This document shows, piece after piece, positions 1-8,460 of a DNA stretch of 27,229 nt. Source of the stretch: JAEUSG01 sp964590225. GTDB lineage: Bacteria; Fibrobacterota; OXYB2-FULL-49-7; JAEUSG01. Where the stretch lies: NCBI GenBank assembly GCA_964590225.1, contig CAZPWS010000041.1, positions 1 through 27,229 on the forward strand, in the 5' to 3' direction. Each line of letters begins with the position of its first letter. Position 1 is the first letter of the stretch. A program made the translations under genes and the position numbers. The notes beneath the pieces are model-generated. The model worked only from the letters and a program-made list of their open reading frames with translations, made no database searches and had not been told where the DNA came from.

Positions 1-1
1 G

Positions 2-85
2 CAAAATCTATCTGGCCTACCACCTAAGGAAATCTCGCTAATCTTTATCGCTGTGTGGCAAGAAAAGAGATTGCAACTGCCTTAA
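2..85 (+). CDS. Possible 3' tail of an upstream gene (partial)
   Basis: Reading frame 2 is open from the window edge to TAA at 83-85 and would encode the last 27 residues of a protein ending in EKRLQLP. A hairpin followed by a T-rich stretch starts right at this stop, which is what a gene end would look like. Frame 3 is also open from the edge to TAA at 39-41 and would end in LAYHLRKSR, so the frame is not certain. I do not recognise either peptide. Too short to assign a function. Confidence 0.25.
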   Translation, partial: QNLSGLPPKEISLIFIAVWQEKRLQLP

Positions 86-115
86 GCCACTTATTATCTT
101 CTATGGCTTGATTTT
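84..115 (+). terminator. Weak intrinsic terminator-like hairpin before fusA
   Basis: Perfect 6-bp inverted repeat AAGCCA (84-89) / TGGCTT (104-109) with a 14-nt loop, followed by GATTTTT. The stem is short and only partly GC, so termination strength is doubtful. It lies between the possible tail of an upstream gene and fusA. Confidence 0.3.
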
Positions 116-178
116 TACTTTCTCGCGAACACCAAATTAACATTAATTTAGAATATTTAACAAAAGGGAAGAAAAGTT

Positions 179-2260
179 ATGTCCATTGCCAAGATTAGGA
201 ACATCGGAATAAGCGCACACATCGATTCGGGAAAAACAACTCTTACTGAACGCGTCTTATATTACACAAAAAAGATACATGCCATACATGATGTAAAAGG
301 CAAAGATGGCGTTGGCGCCACTATGGATTTTATGGAACTTGAGCGGGAGCGAGGAATCACAATCGGTTCTGCGGTAACAAACTGTACATGGAAAGACTAT
401 TCTGTGAATATTATCGACACCCCAGGCCATGTTGACTTCACTATCGAGGTAGAGCGCTCGCTCCGTGTTCTTGATGGTTCTATCCTTGTTCTTTGTGCGG
501 TAGGTGGCGTTCAATCACAGTCAATTACCGTAAATCGGCAGATGGAGCGATATAAAATTCCGCGAATAGCCTTCGTTAACAAGTGCGATCGTACAGGAGC
601 CAATCCCCTTAAAGTGGCAAAGGATTTAAGAGAGAAGCTTGGTCTAAACTCAATTTTAATTCAGTATCCTATTGGTTCAGAGGGCGACTTTAAAGGAGCT
701 ATCGACCTAGTAAATATGAAAGCTTACACATTTGATGGACCCCAGGGCGATACAATTATTGTTGGTGATATTCCATCGGAACTTGCAGACAAGGTAGCGC
801 AAGCGCGGGAAAATATGCTTGATGGTCTATCGATGTTTTCGGAAGAACTTACAGAGGCAATGCTCGAAGAAAAGGTAACGGAAGAACTTATCAGAAAAAC
901 TATCCGTTTTGGAACAATCAACCACAAGTGTGTACCTGTAATGATGGGTTCCGCTTATAAAAATAAAGGGGTACAGCTTCTTCTTGATGCAGTAACATAC
1001 TATCTGCCTAACCCTTCCGAAAAAATTGAAGGGGCATTTGATATCGACAACAAAGAAGAACGGGTTGACCTGATGCCAGATCCAGATAAACCAACAGTTG
1101 CTTTGGCATTTAAACTGGAAGATGGTCAGTACGGTCAGCTAACGCACGCTCGCGTTTATCAGGGTAAAATCCGCAAGGGCGATGAACTAAAAAACTCAAG
1201 AACCGGCAAGAGCGTTCGTATTGGTCGCTTAATTCGTATGCATGCCGATGAAATGTCTGAGATAAGCTCTGCAAGCGCCGGTGAGCTTGTGGCGCTTTTT
1301 GGTGTAGATTGTGCTTCGGGCGATACATTTTGTCATCCGTCGCTTAATTATGTGATGAGCAAGATGCATGTTCCTGAGCCGGTTATTTCTCTCTCAATTG
1401 CTGCGCCGGACACCAAAAGCGAAACTCAACTTTCAAAAGCGCTCAATCGTTTTACAAAAGAAGACCCTACATTTCGCGCCTTTGTCGATCCCGAGTCAAA
1501 TCAAACCATTATTCAAGGCATGGGTGAACTCCACCTCGATGTTTATGTCGAACGAATTAAACGGGAGTACGGTGTAGCAGTTATAACAGGCCAGCCACAG
1601 GTTGCATACAGGGAGGCAATTACCAAGAAAATTAACTTTAGCTATCTGCACAAGAAGCAGTCGGGTGGTTCTGGTCAGTTTGCTAAGGTTGAAGGTTTCT
1701 TTGAACCAAATGAAGAGGCTGATTTTACATTTGTTAACGAAGTTAAGGGTGGCAATATCCCTACAGAGTATATACCTGCTGTCGAAAAGGGGTTTTTGCT
1801 TAGCATGAAAAAGGGAAGATTAATAGGCTTCCCGATTGTCCGCTTCAAGGTGACGGTTAATGACGGTCAGTCGCATGCAGTTGACTCTTCGGATATGGCT
1901 TTCCAGCTTGCAGCACAAGGAGCAATAGCTGAGTTTTATGAAAAGGCATCACCTGTTATTCTCGAGCCAATAATGAAAGTTTCTTGTGAAGGACCTACAG
2001 AGTTTCAGGGCGCCATACTAGCCTCTCTCAACCAGAGACGGGGTGTAATTTTATCAGCGAGCGAAGATGGTTTTAACTGCCGAGTTGATGCCGAGGTTCC
2101 ATTAGCTGATATGTTCGGTTACTCTACTGTAATTCGTTCATCAACGCAGGGTAAGGCAGAGTTTACAATGGAATTCCTAAAATATGGCAAGGTTCCGCAG
2201 TCTAAGGCCGAACAGCTTATTAAAGAGTATCAGGAAAAACGGGCAAAAGCCAATAAGTGA
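179..2260 (+). CDS. fusA: Translation elongation factor G, spd/mitochondrial EF-G1 type
   Basis: Ribosomal translocase: a cytoplasmic GTPase that moves tRNA and mRNA after peptide-bond formation. 693 residues, full length. The GTPase motifs are intact: P-loop AHIDSGKT (13-20), RGIT switch I (58-61), DTPGH (80-84) and NKCD (134-137), followed by domains II-V. Several stretches (KGKDGVGATMD after the P-loop, LCAVGGVQSQ, MHADEM, ALFGVDCASGDTF) match my recollection of mitochondrial EF-G1 and the spd EF-G1 subfamily rather than classical FusA, where the equivalent switch region reads more like a DW.EQE motif. In organisms with spd EF-G1, ribosome recycling is done by a second EF-G (EF-G2), which is not in this window. 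A purine-rich AAGGGAAG ribosome site sits about 10 nt before the ATG. gmd begins 11 nt downstream. Identity as EF-G is certain; the subfamily call is from remembered motifs. Confidence 0.97.
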   Translation: MSIAKIRNIGISAHIDSGKTTLTERVLYYTKKIHAIHDVKGKDGVGATMDFMELERERGITIGSAVTNCTWKDYSVNIIDTPGHVDFTIEVERSLRVLDGSILVLCAVGGVQSQSITVNRQMERYKIPRIAFVNKCDRTGANPLKVAKDLREKLGLNSILIQYPIGSEGDFKGAIDLVNMKAYTFDGPQGDTIIVGDIPSELADKVAQARENMLDGLSMFSEELTEAMLEEKVTEELIRKTIRFGTINHKCVPVMMGSAYKNKGVQLLLDAVTYYLPNPSEKIEGAFDIDNKEERVDLMPDPDKPTVALAFKLEDGQYGQLTHARVYQGKIRKGDELKNSRTGKSVRIGRLIRMHADEMSEISSASAGELVALFGVDCASGDTFCHPSLNYVMSKMHVPEPVISLSIAAPDTKSETQLSKALNRFTKEDPTFRAFVDPESNQTIIQGMGELHLDVYVERIKREYGVAVITGQPQVAYREAITKKINFSYLHKKQSGGSGQFAKVEGFFEPNEEADFTFVNEVKGGNIPTEYIPAVEKGFLLSMKKGRLIGFPIVRFKVTVNDGQSHAVDSSDMAFQLAAQGAIAEFYEKASPVILEPIMKVSCEGPTEFQGAILASLNQRRGVILSASEDGFNCRVDAEVPLADMFGYSTVIRSSTQGKAEFTMEFLKYGKVPQSKAEQLIKEYQEKRAKANK

Positions 2261-2271
2261 TAAAATAGTAT

Positions 2272-3312
2272 ATGGCTAAAAGTGCACTTATTACCGGAAT
2301 AACCGGACAAGACGGCTCCTATCTTGCGGAACTGTTGCTCTCAAAAGGTTATATGGTTTATGGTATTGTTAGGCGAAGTTCCTCCTTTAACAGGGGGAGA
2401 ATCGAGCATCTTTATCCGCAGTATAAAGATAGCGGAAAACTAACCCTTCTTTATGGTGATTTGTGTGATACAAGTAGTCTAATAAAAGCCATTAATGATT
2501 CAAAACCCGATGAAATTTATAATTTAGCCGCGCAGTCTCATGTTCAGGTAAGTTTTCAGATGCCGGAATACACCGCGGACGCAGATGCCGTTGGCGTTAT
2601 ACGACTTCTTGATGCGGTGCGTGAAATCAAACCAGACTCACGATTTTACCAGGCAAGTACAAGCGAGCTTTACGGTAAAGTAGTAGAAACACCGCAAAGC
2701 GAAACCACCCCGTTTTATCCCCGCTCTCCCTATGGGGTGGCAAAGCTGTATGCTTTTTGGATAGTTAAGAACTACCGTGAAGCTTACGGGCTATACGGTT
2801 GCAATGGTATTCTTTTTAATCATGAATCACCTCGTCGGGGTGAGAATTTTGTCACACGAAAAATTACCATTGGTGCGGCAAAGATTGCTCTCGGCAAACA
2901 AAATATTTTAAGGCTCGGAAATCTCGACGCAAAAAGAGACTGGGGATTCGCTGGCGATTATGTCGAAGCAATGTGGCTTATGTTGCAGCAAAATAGGGCG
3001 GATGACTTCGTTATCGCAACCGGCACTACCACAACTGTCAGAGATTTTGTGGCGCTCTCTTTTGCAGAGTGTGGTATTACGCTTGAATGGAATGGCAACG
3101 GAGTAAACGAGAAAGGTATTGACAAAAAAAGCGGACGCATCCTTGTTGAAGTGGATCCAAAGTTTTTTAGGCCAGCAGAAGTAGATCTTCTTCTTGGCGA
3201 TCCAACCAAGGCAAAAAGAGAGCTTGCTTGGAGTCCCAAAACATCGGTTCGTGAGCTTGCACGAATGATGGTACTCTCCGATATAGAATTAGTTAAGCAG
3301 GGCAAGTTGTGA
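2272..3312 (+). CDS. gmd: GDP-mannose 4,6-dehydratase
   Basis: Converts GDP-D-mannose to GDP-4-keto-6-deoxy-mannose, the first step to GDP-fucose, GDP-rhamnose or GDP-perosamine used in surface glycans. 346 residues, usual for the family. It is an extended short-chain dehydrogenase with the N-terminal nucleotide motif GITGQDG (9-15). The active-site residues are present: T130 and E132 (STSE), and Y154/K158 of YxxxK. NHESPRRGENFVTRK is the conserved GMD signature. No partner reductase (fucose synthase, RMD) or perosamine synthase is present nearby, so the end sugar is unknown. The gap to fusA is 11 nt without a clear Shine-Dalgarno, and the 3' end overlaps the next gene by 4 bp (GTGA), implying translational coupling. 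The neighbours are a glycosyltransferase and an outer-membrane barrel, which fits envelope glycan synthesis. Confidence 0.95.
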   Translation: MAKSALITGITGQDGSYLAELLLSKGYMVYGIVRRSSSFNRGRIEHLYPQYKDSGKLTLLYGDLCDTSSLIKAINDSKPDEIYNLAAQSHVQVSFQMPEYTADADAVGVIRLLDAVREIKPDSRFYQASTSELYGKVVETPQSETTPFYPRSPYGVAKLYAFWIVKNYREAYGLYGCNGILFNHESPRRGENFVTRKITIGAAKIALGKQNILRLGNLDAKRDWGFAGDYVEAMWLMLQQNRADDFVIATGTTTTVRDFVALSFAECGITLEWNGNGVNEKGIDKKSGRILVEVDPKFFRPAEVDLLLGDPTKAKRELAWSPKTSVRELARMMVLSDIELVKQGKL

Positions 3313-4004
3313 CCAAACTGTCGGTTCTGATTCCCTGTTTTAACGAATCAGCAACCATCGCGCAGGTTTTACAAAATGTAGCCGCAGCACCAGTCGAAGG
3401 CCTCGAGAAAGAGATTATTGTAATAAATGACGGTTCAACAGATTCTACTGCCCAGGAGCTTAATGGCCTCGCTATACCGAGCGTAAAAGTTATCCATCAC
3501 CCAGTTAATCGCGGTAAAGGGGCAGCAATACGAACAGGTGTTGAGGAGGCAACAGGAGACTTAATACTCGTTCAGGATGGCGATCTTGAATACGATCCCG
3601 CCGAATATCCCAAGCTTCTTAAACCAGTGCTTAACGGTAATGCAGATATTGTGTATGGCTCACGATTCATATCAGATTCTGCCCACCGCGTACTTTATTT
3701 TTGGCATTCTGTGGGGAACCGTTTTCTTACACTTGTATCCAATATGTTTACCGATCTTAACTTAACAGATATGGAAACAGGTTTTAAGCTCTTTAAAACC
3801 AATGTTATTAAATCAATCAGTATCAAAGAAGACCGGTTTGGCTTTGAGCCAGAAATAACAGCAAAGGTTGCAAGGGGGCACAGATGGCGTATTTACGAAG
3901 TGGGTGTATCATATCGAGGTCGAACATACAGTGAAGGTAAAAAAATAGGCTGGAAAGACGGCTTTAAGGCTCTTTATTGCATAGTCAAGTATAGATTTCT
4001 ATGA
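3309..4004 (+). CDS. Family 2 glycosyltransferase, DPM1/polyprenyl-phosphate type
   Basis: Cytoplasmic GT-A fold enzyme that probably transfers a sugar from a nucleotide donor to a lipid-phosphate or other acceptor. 231 residues: N-terminal LSVLIPCFNE, nucleotide contact DGSTDST (41-47), and the metal-binding QDGDLEYDP (89-97). The overall length and the YGSRF and DMETGFKLF motifs match dolichyl/undecaprenyl-phosphate mannosyltransferase-like proteins. There is no C-terminal transmembrane extension, unlike ArnC or GtrB. It starts with GTG overlapping the gmd stop and overlaps the next gene by 4 bp, so all three are likely made from one message. Since gmd consumes GDP-mannose, a GDP-sugar donor is plausible, but donor and acceptor cannot be read from the sequence. 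Confidence 0.88.
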   Translation: MTKLSVLIPCFNESATIAQVLQNVAAAPVEGLEKEIIVINDGSTDSTAQELNGLAIPSVKVIHHPVNRGKGAAIRTGVEEATGDLILVQDGDLEYDPAEYPKLLKPVLNGNADIVYGSRFISDSAHRVLYFWHSVGNRFLTLVSNMFTDLNLTDMETGFKLFKTNVIKSISIKEDRFGFEPEITAKVARGHRWRIYEVGVSYRGRTYSEGKKIGWKDGFKALYCIVKYRFL

Positions 4005-5404
4005 TTTTATTTATTCTTTCGCTCTTATTTTTAAATGCAAAAATAGCAGCGAGCGTGCAAATGCATGGTCTTGTCAATTTGAAAAAAACAGCCATCGAGA
4101 AAATGATTGATTATTCAACTGTGGAGAAAACGGATTCTGCCGATCTGTCATACCGGACTTTTATTCTTTTGCAAACAGGACTCTTTGATACCCTTTATTT
4201 TCGTCAAATGCCATCAGCTGTGGGAACAAACACTCTGCATCTTGTTACCAAAGAAAAAAAGAGATATGAGGCAGGATTTAAAGGTGCAAATGCAGGCCTT
4301 ACCATGTTCGGCAAAACTCAACTTTGGGCAGCCATAACACCGGGACTTGAGATTCGGAATATTGCCGGTCGTACGCAAGCGCTCTCTGTATTGCTAACAT
4401 TTCCATTTATTTATTCAACAACTGCACATTGGCGGGAATATGGCCTTCCTTTCCGAACAATGACAACAGGTATTTTAGCAAGCATTGCATCGTTTCCTTA
4501 TATTAACTCACCTTATTATCAAAAAGCTGTAACGGGAATGCTTTATATAAACAACCAATTTACAAAAGAGTTGTCAATAAGAGCGTCGGCAACTGAAGAG
4601 ATATCGCGTACATGGAAAATCAAGACTGGTTTATGGATGGATGACAGATTAGCTGTTTTAAAGATGGATCCGGAGTCCGTTAGGGACACTTCGTCCCGCT
4701 TTTTTCCAAGAACAGAAGAAGCGCCCTCGTTCGCCCTTTCCGGTTCGCTGGACAAAAGAGATAGCGATTTGTTGCCTACCAAGGGTTTTCATCTATTTAT
4801 CGAAGGCCGCCATTGTATAGTTTCCCAGCGGGCACGGGAATACTCTTTTGCTTTTAATCAGGCGACAGCTTTTCTGCGTGCTTATTTCTCGCCAATCGAA
4901 AAACAGGTTGCCGCTGTTTATATAAAAGGTATAGTACGGGACTCCTTTGATCCGGACCGATTGTCTCACCGCCTTATTTTCCATGATGAAACACAATCGT
5001 TTTTGGGTTTTAACGGAATAGCTGGCACGAACTTGCTCATAGGTTATATGGAGTATCGCTACCTTTTATTCAAAGTTAACATGCGGGAATTAACACCTGA
5101 ACTTCAGCTCTCTCCAAAAATTACAAAAGAGCTAAATAAAATGTCGTATCAGGGACATCTACTTGCCTTTTTTAATAATGGCGCATATTTTGGACGCGTC
5201 TTTACGGGGACTAAAAAAGATATTCCATTCACTTCAATATCAATTGATGATCTCTTTTCGAGCGTTGGAATTGGTGGTCGCTTAATATATCCAGATATGG
5301 GTTACGCATTTACTGGGGCACTCACTCTTTGGGCAAGAGGTCCAGCCGATCTTCCAAGCAGTAATTTTACAAGACTCTACGCAGCAGCCTCTCTTTCTTT
5401 TTAG
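4001..5404 (+). CDS. Omp85-superfamily outer-membrane barrel with a single POTRA-like domain
   Basis: 467 residues. A hydrophobic signal peptide (about 1-18) is followed by one POTRA-like segment (about 19-88): strand-helix start VQMHGLVNLKK, then LLQTGLFDTLYF and a closing strand HLVTKEKKRYE. The remainder is rich in alternating hydrophobic strands. LLPTKGF (257-263) resembles the conserved 'fP.kG' strand start of bacterial surface antigen (D15/BamA) barrels. FLGF (334-337) followed by EYRYLLF (351-357) sits where Omp85 proteins carry the RGF loop motif and the next strand, and the chain ends in the aromatic F expected for BAM-dependent insertion. BamA has five POTRAs and TamA three, so this is not BamA. 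Role inferred as transport or assembly across the outer membrane, perhaps of the glycan made by the two preceding genes. ATGA overlap with the glycosyltransferase. Confidence 0.7.
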   Translation: MILFILSLLFLNAKIAASVQMHGLVNLKKTAIEKMIDYSTVEKTDSADLSYRTFILLQTGLFDTLYFRQMPSAVGTNTLHLVTKEKKRYEAGFKGANAGLTMFGKTQLWAAITPGLEIRNIAGRTQALSVLLTFPFIYSTTAHWREYGLPFRTMTTGILASIASFPYINSPYYQKAVTGMLYINNQFTKELSIRASATEEISRTWKIKTGLWMDDRLAVLKMDPESVRDTSSRFFPRTEEAPSFALSGSLDKRDSDLLPTKGFHLFIEGRHCIVSQRAREYSFAFNQATAFLRAYFSPIEKQVAAVYIKGIVRDSFDPDRLSHRLIFHDETQSFLGFNGIAGTNLLIGYMEYRYLLFKVNMRELTPELQLSPKITKELNKMSYQGHLLAFFNNGAYFGRVFTGTKKDIPFTSISIDDLFSSVGIGGRLIYPDMGYAFTGALTLWARGPADLPSSNFTRLYAAASLSF

Positions 5405-5525
5405 GCTCTAAGTAGAAATAAATTGTTCGAAACCATTGTTTTTACAGTAATAAAATAGGTAATTTTGTATCTGTTTCGACGGGTAAAGTAACAGGCCAAT
5501 TTAACTTCAAAAGGAGACCAATAAA

Positions 5526-5696
5526 ATGGCACATTTTATTAATGACGATTGCGCTTCATGTGGAGCTTGTGAGCCAGAATGTCCGGTACAGGCAATTTCA
5601 CAAGGTGACCCTATTTACAAAATCGATCCGGCAAAATGCACAGATTGTGCTGCTTGCGTTGATGTATGCCCAACAAGTGCAATAAGTAAAAAGTAG
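5526..5696 (+). CDS. 2[4Fe-4S] ferredoxin
   Basis: A 56-residue protein, shorter than most automatic length cut-offs. Two CxxCxxCxxxCP motifs are complete: C9, C12, C15, C19-P20 and C38, C41, C44, C48-P49. Each cysteine set contributes to a [4Fe-4S] cluster in the clostridial-type arrangement. It carries electrons between low-potential oxidoreductases in the cytoplasm, typically pyruvate:ferredoxin oxidoreductase or hydrogenase, so it suggests an anaerobic or facultative lifestyle. A strong ribosome site (AAGGAGA, about 5509-5515) precedes the ATG. The 121-bp gap upstream is the largest in this part of the window and probably holds its promoter, though I see no convincing -35/-10 pair. purM follows after 14 nt; the pairing has no obvious metabolic logic. 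Confidence 0.95.
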   Translation: MAHFINDDCASCGACEPECPVQAISQGDPIYKIDPAKCTDCAACVDVCPTSAISKK

Positions 5697-5710
5697 GAAA
5701 CTTCTTAATA

Positions 5711-6712
5711 ATGGCGTCACTGAATTACAAGAAGGCTGGGGTTGACATAAAAAAAGCCGACGATTTTGTTGACTTTATTGTTCCTCTATCGAAAAAAACT
5801 GACCGCAAAGGTGTTGTTGGGGGAATAGGCAGCTTTGGCGCGTTCTTTGACGCTCCATTCAAAAGAATGAAGGAGCCCCTTATCGTCTCTTCTACAGATG
5901 GAGTGGGCACTAAACTTCTTGTTGCCATAGCACAGAACAGACACAACACGGTGGGCATAGATCTCGTTGCCATGAGCGTAAACGATCTTCTCTGCTGTGG
6001 CGGTGAACCTCTCTTTTTCCTCGACTACTTCGCTACAGGCGGACTCGACCTTAAGGTCTCCAAAGCTATAATGGAGGGTATTGTTGAGGGATGCCGTCAG
6101 GCAAATTGTGCCCTTATTGGCGGTGAAACCGCCGAAATGCCCGGCCTTTATAAAAAGGGAGACTACGACCTTGCAGGTTTTTGCGTTGGAATTGTCGATA
6201 AGCCTAAAGCCATAACTGGGGCGAAAGTTAAGCCAGGCGATACTATTATCGGCCTTTTATCGAGTGGTCTCCACTCCAATGGTTATTCCCTTGCACGCAA
6301 AGTATTTACAGATAAGGAATTAAATGGGGAATGGGGAAAAAAACTACTTGTCCCAACAATTATATATGTCAAGCCTCTTCTTGATGCGTTTAAGGTTGGA
6401 AAAATTAAGGCCGTAGCGAATATTACAGGAGGAGGGTTTCAGGGAAATATACCACGGACACTACCAAAAAATGTCTCCGTTAAAATAGACCAAAAATCAT
6501 GGACTATCCCTACTATTTTTAAAGAAATCGAAAAACGGGGCAAAGTAAGTGAAACTGAAATGTTCTCAACATTCAATATGGGTATCGGAATGACAATTGT
6601 TACGGATTCAAAATCCGTAGCTTCAACAATAAAACTTCTTTCAAAACATAAAATTGATGCTACTCCACTTGGCACCATAGTAAAGGGCAAAGGCGAGGTT
6701 TACATTAATTGA
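5711..6712 (+). CDS. purM: Phosphoribosylformylglycinamidine cyclo-ligase (AIR synthetase)
   Basis: Catalyses the ATP-dependent ring closure of FGAM to 5-aminoimidazole ribonucleotide in de novo purine synthesis. 333 residues, normal length. Family motifs are visible: DGVGTK in the N-terminal domain, DLVAMSVNDLLCCGGEP, the GGETAEMPG motif, SSGLHSNGYSLAR, and ANITGGG in the C-terminal domain. The gene stands away from other pur genes here, following a ferredoxin and overlapping dnaG. Its TGA stop is interlocked with the TTG start of dnaG (TTGA), which suggests dnaG translation depends on ribosomes finishing purM. Confidence 0.96.
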   Translation: MASLNYKKAGVDIKKADDFVDFIVPLSKKTDRKGVVGGIGSFGAFFDAPFKRMKEPLIVSSTDGVGTKLLVAIAQNRHNTVGIDLVAMSVNDLLCCGGEPLFFLDYFATGGLDLKVSKAIMEGIVEGCRQANCALIGGETAEMPGLYKKGDYDLAGFCVGIVDKPKAITGAKVKPGDTIIGLLSSGLHSNGYSLARKVFTDKELNGEWGKKLLVPTIIYVKPLLDAFKVGKIKAVANITGGGFQGNIPRTLPKNVSVKIDQKSWTIPTIFKEIEKRGKVSETEMFSTFNMGIGMTIVTDSKSVASTIKLLSKHKIDATPLGTIVKGKGEVYIN

Positions 6713-8460
6713 AAATCCCTTCGTCAGTTTTAGAAGAGATTAAATCCCGTCACGATATTGTTCAGTTTATCTCACGATATGTAGATCTTAAAAGATCGGG
6801 TTCAAACTATAAGGGGCTATGCCCATTTCATCAGGAAAAGACCCCTTCTTTTATGGTTAATCCTGCGCGGTCAATGTTCAAATGTTTTGGCTGCGGAATG
6901 GGTGGGGATATCATTTCCTTCCTGCGGGGAATGGAAAATATTTCCTTTTATGAATCAATAAAACTCCTAGCAGGCGAAAGTGGTGTTGACTTATCGCAAT
7001 ACGATTCAGATGAGTCTGAAGCAGAACGCAATGAGGCAGACCTTCTATATAAACTTAACGACGAAGCCCGCGCCTTTTTTATGGATGTCATGAATTCTTC
7101 CATGGCAAAACCGGCACAGGAATATCTTGCAAGACGAGGAATAACAGACCGGACCATAAAGGCCTTTTCTATTGGGTATGCCCCGTGGGATGGAAATGCT
7201 ATCATAAATCATCTGCGAGCAAAACAATTTTCAGACGAAAACATTGTTAAGGGTGGACTTGCTATAATGCGGGACAACGGGGAAATAGTTGACAAATTCC
7301 GCAACCGGATAATGGTGCCTTTCCAGAATTTGAGCGCTCTTACATGCGGCTTTACTGGTCGTGTGCTCGACGATAACGATAATCCTAAATACCTTAATTC
7401 ACCCGAAACCGCAGTATTTAAAAAAGGCAACTTTCTTTTTGGTTTGTTGCAGGCACGGGAAACCATTCGCCGCGAAAAAGCACTTATTCTTGTTGAAGGT
7501 AACTTTGATCTGCTTACTCTCTTTCAAGGTGGAATAACAAATACGGCCGCCACTTCAGGTACTGCCCTTACCGATAAACAGGCTCTGCTAATAAAAAGAT
7601 TTGCTGATAAAATTATTGTTGTATTCGACGGTGATAAAGCAGGCCAATCAGCCACAGCCAAGGGGTTGCCGATACTCCTGAATGCCGGACTTACAGTGCG
7701 AGCCCTCACCCTTCCAAAAGAGGACGACCCTGACTCTTTTTTGCGTGCTCACGGACCCGAAAACTTCCGCAAATACCTGCTTAATGCAGTAGATATTGTT
7801 GATTTTACAATAAGAAGATTATCCACCGAAAATGATCTTAGTGTTCCCGAAAATAAGGCTCTTCTTGTTAAAGAGATATCTGAGCTTTTACGGTTCGTTT
7901 CCGACCCCGTACTTCGTTCGGCTTTTGTTAAGGCCGCTTCCGAAAAAACAGGCTTACCAGAAAGGGCTGTTATAAGCGGAATTTCGGCAAACAAATACAA
8001 TCGTCCCGGCATAAAGGAACAGCCTATTCAAACTCCGTACCTGTCGATTCCCCCACATGAACTTCGTTTACTTGAACTGCTTGTGCTTGATCCGCAGGCC
8101 TCAATTGCCCTTGTAAATCAGTTTGTACATCCAACGGATATTACAAATCCAACCGTAAGGCATTTATTGAGCGCAATAGTTGAAAAGGGTGAATTTAACC
8201 CTTCAATATTGGCCACTCTTCCGGCGGAAGCGACAGATTTGGTGTCGCGAATAGTTGTAGGTTCAGAAAATAGTTCTGCTAATGAAGCTGCAAACCGCGA
8301 AGAAACTCATGATATAGTTCTTAAAATTAAAGAAAAGAGTCTTGTAAAGACTCGTTCAGAGCTCAAGCTTAAATTAAAAGAGAACAGCGCCGATAAAGAG
8401 ACGCTAATGAAAGAGTTTGACAGCCTCACCGCCGAGATAAACAAGCTGAAAGAGGGTTAA
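6709..8460 (+). CDS. dnaG: DNA primase
   Basis: Makes RNA primers for chromosomal replication in complex with DnaB helicase. 583 residues, typical. The N-terminal CHC2 zinc finger has ligands C38, H41, C59 and C62 (CPFH, CFGC). The central catalytic core has the RNAP-basic motif region (FRNRIMVPF). The Toprim domain has E263 (LVEGNFD) and DGDKAG (307-312) for metal binding. The C-terminal part, the DnaB-interacting region, is weakly conserved and ends in a charged helix. The start is TTG, chosen because it gives the family-typical N-terminus KIPSSVLEEIKSRHDIVQFI and overlaps the purM stop by 4 bp. The classical rpsU-dnaG-rpoD order is not kept: purM precedes it and a convergent gene follows. 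Its stop codon TAA shares bases with the stop of the minus-strand neighbour. Confidence 0.97.
   Translation: MKIPSSVLEEIKSRHDIVQFISRYVDLKRSGSNYKGLCPFHQEKTPSFMVNPARSMFKCFGCGMGGDIISFLRGMENISFYESIKLLAGESGVDLSQYDSDESEAERNEADLLYKLNDEARAFFMDVMNSSMAKPAQEYLARRGITDRTIKAFSIGYAPWDGNAIINHLRAKQFSDENIVKGGLAIMRDNGEIVDKFRNRIMVPFQNLSALTCGFTGRVLDDNDNPKYLNSPETAVFKKGNFLFGLLQARETIRREKALILVEGNFDLLTLFQGGITNTAATSGTALTDKQALLIKRFADKIIVVFDGDKAGQSATAKGLPILLNAGLTVRALTLPKEDDPDSFLRAHGPENFRKYLLNAVDIVDFTIRRLSTENDLSVPENKALLVKEISELLRFVSDPVLRSAFVKAASEKTGLPERAVISGISANKYNRPGIKEQPIQTPYLSIPPHELRLLELLVLDPQASIALVNQFVHPTDITNPTVRHLLSAIVEKGEFNPSILATLPAEATDLVSRIVVGSENSSANEAANREETHDIVLKIKEKSLVKTRSELKLKLKENSADKETLMKEFDSLTAEINKLKEG

Noticed and set aside
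5405..5525. Riboswitch before the ferredoxin/purM genes
   Set aside because: No purine-riboswitch or other aptamer-like core or strong stem found in the 121 bp; only a possible promoter region.
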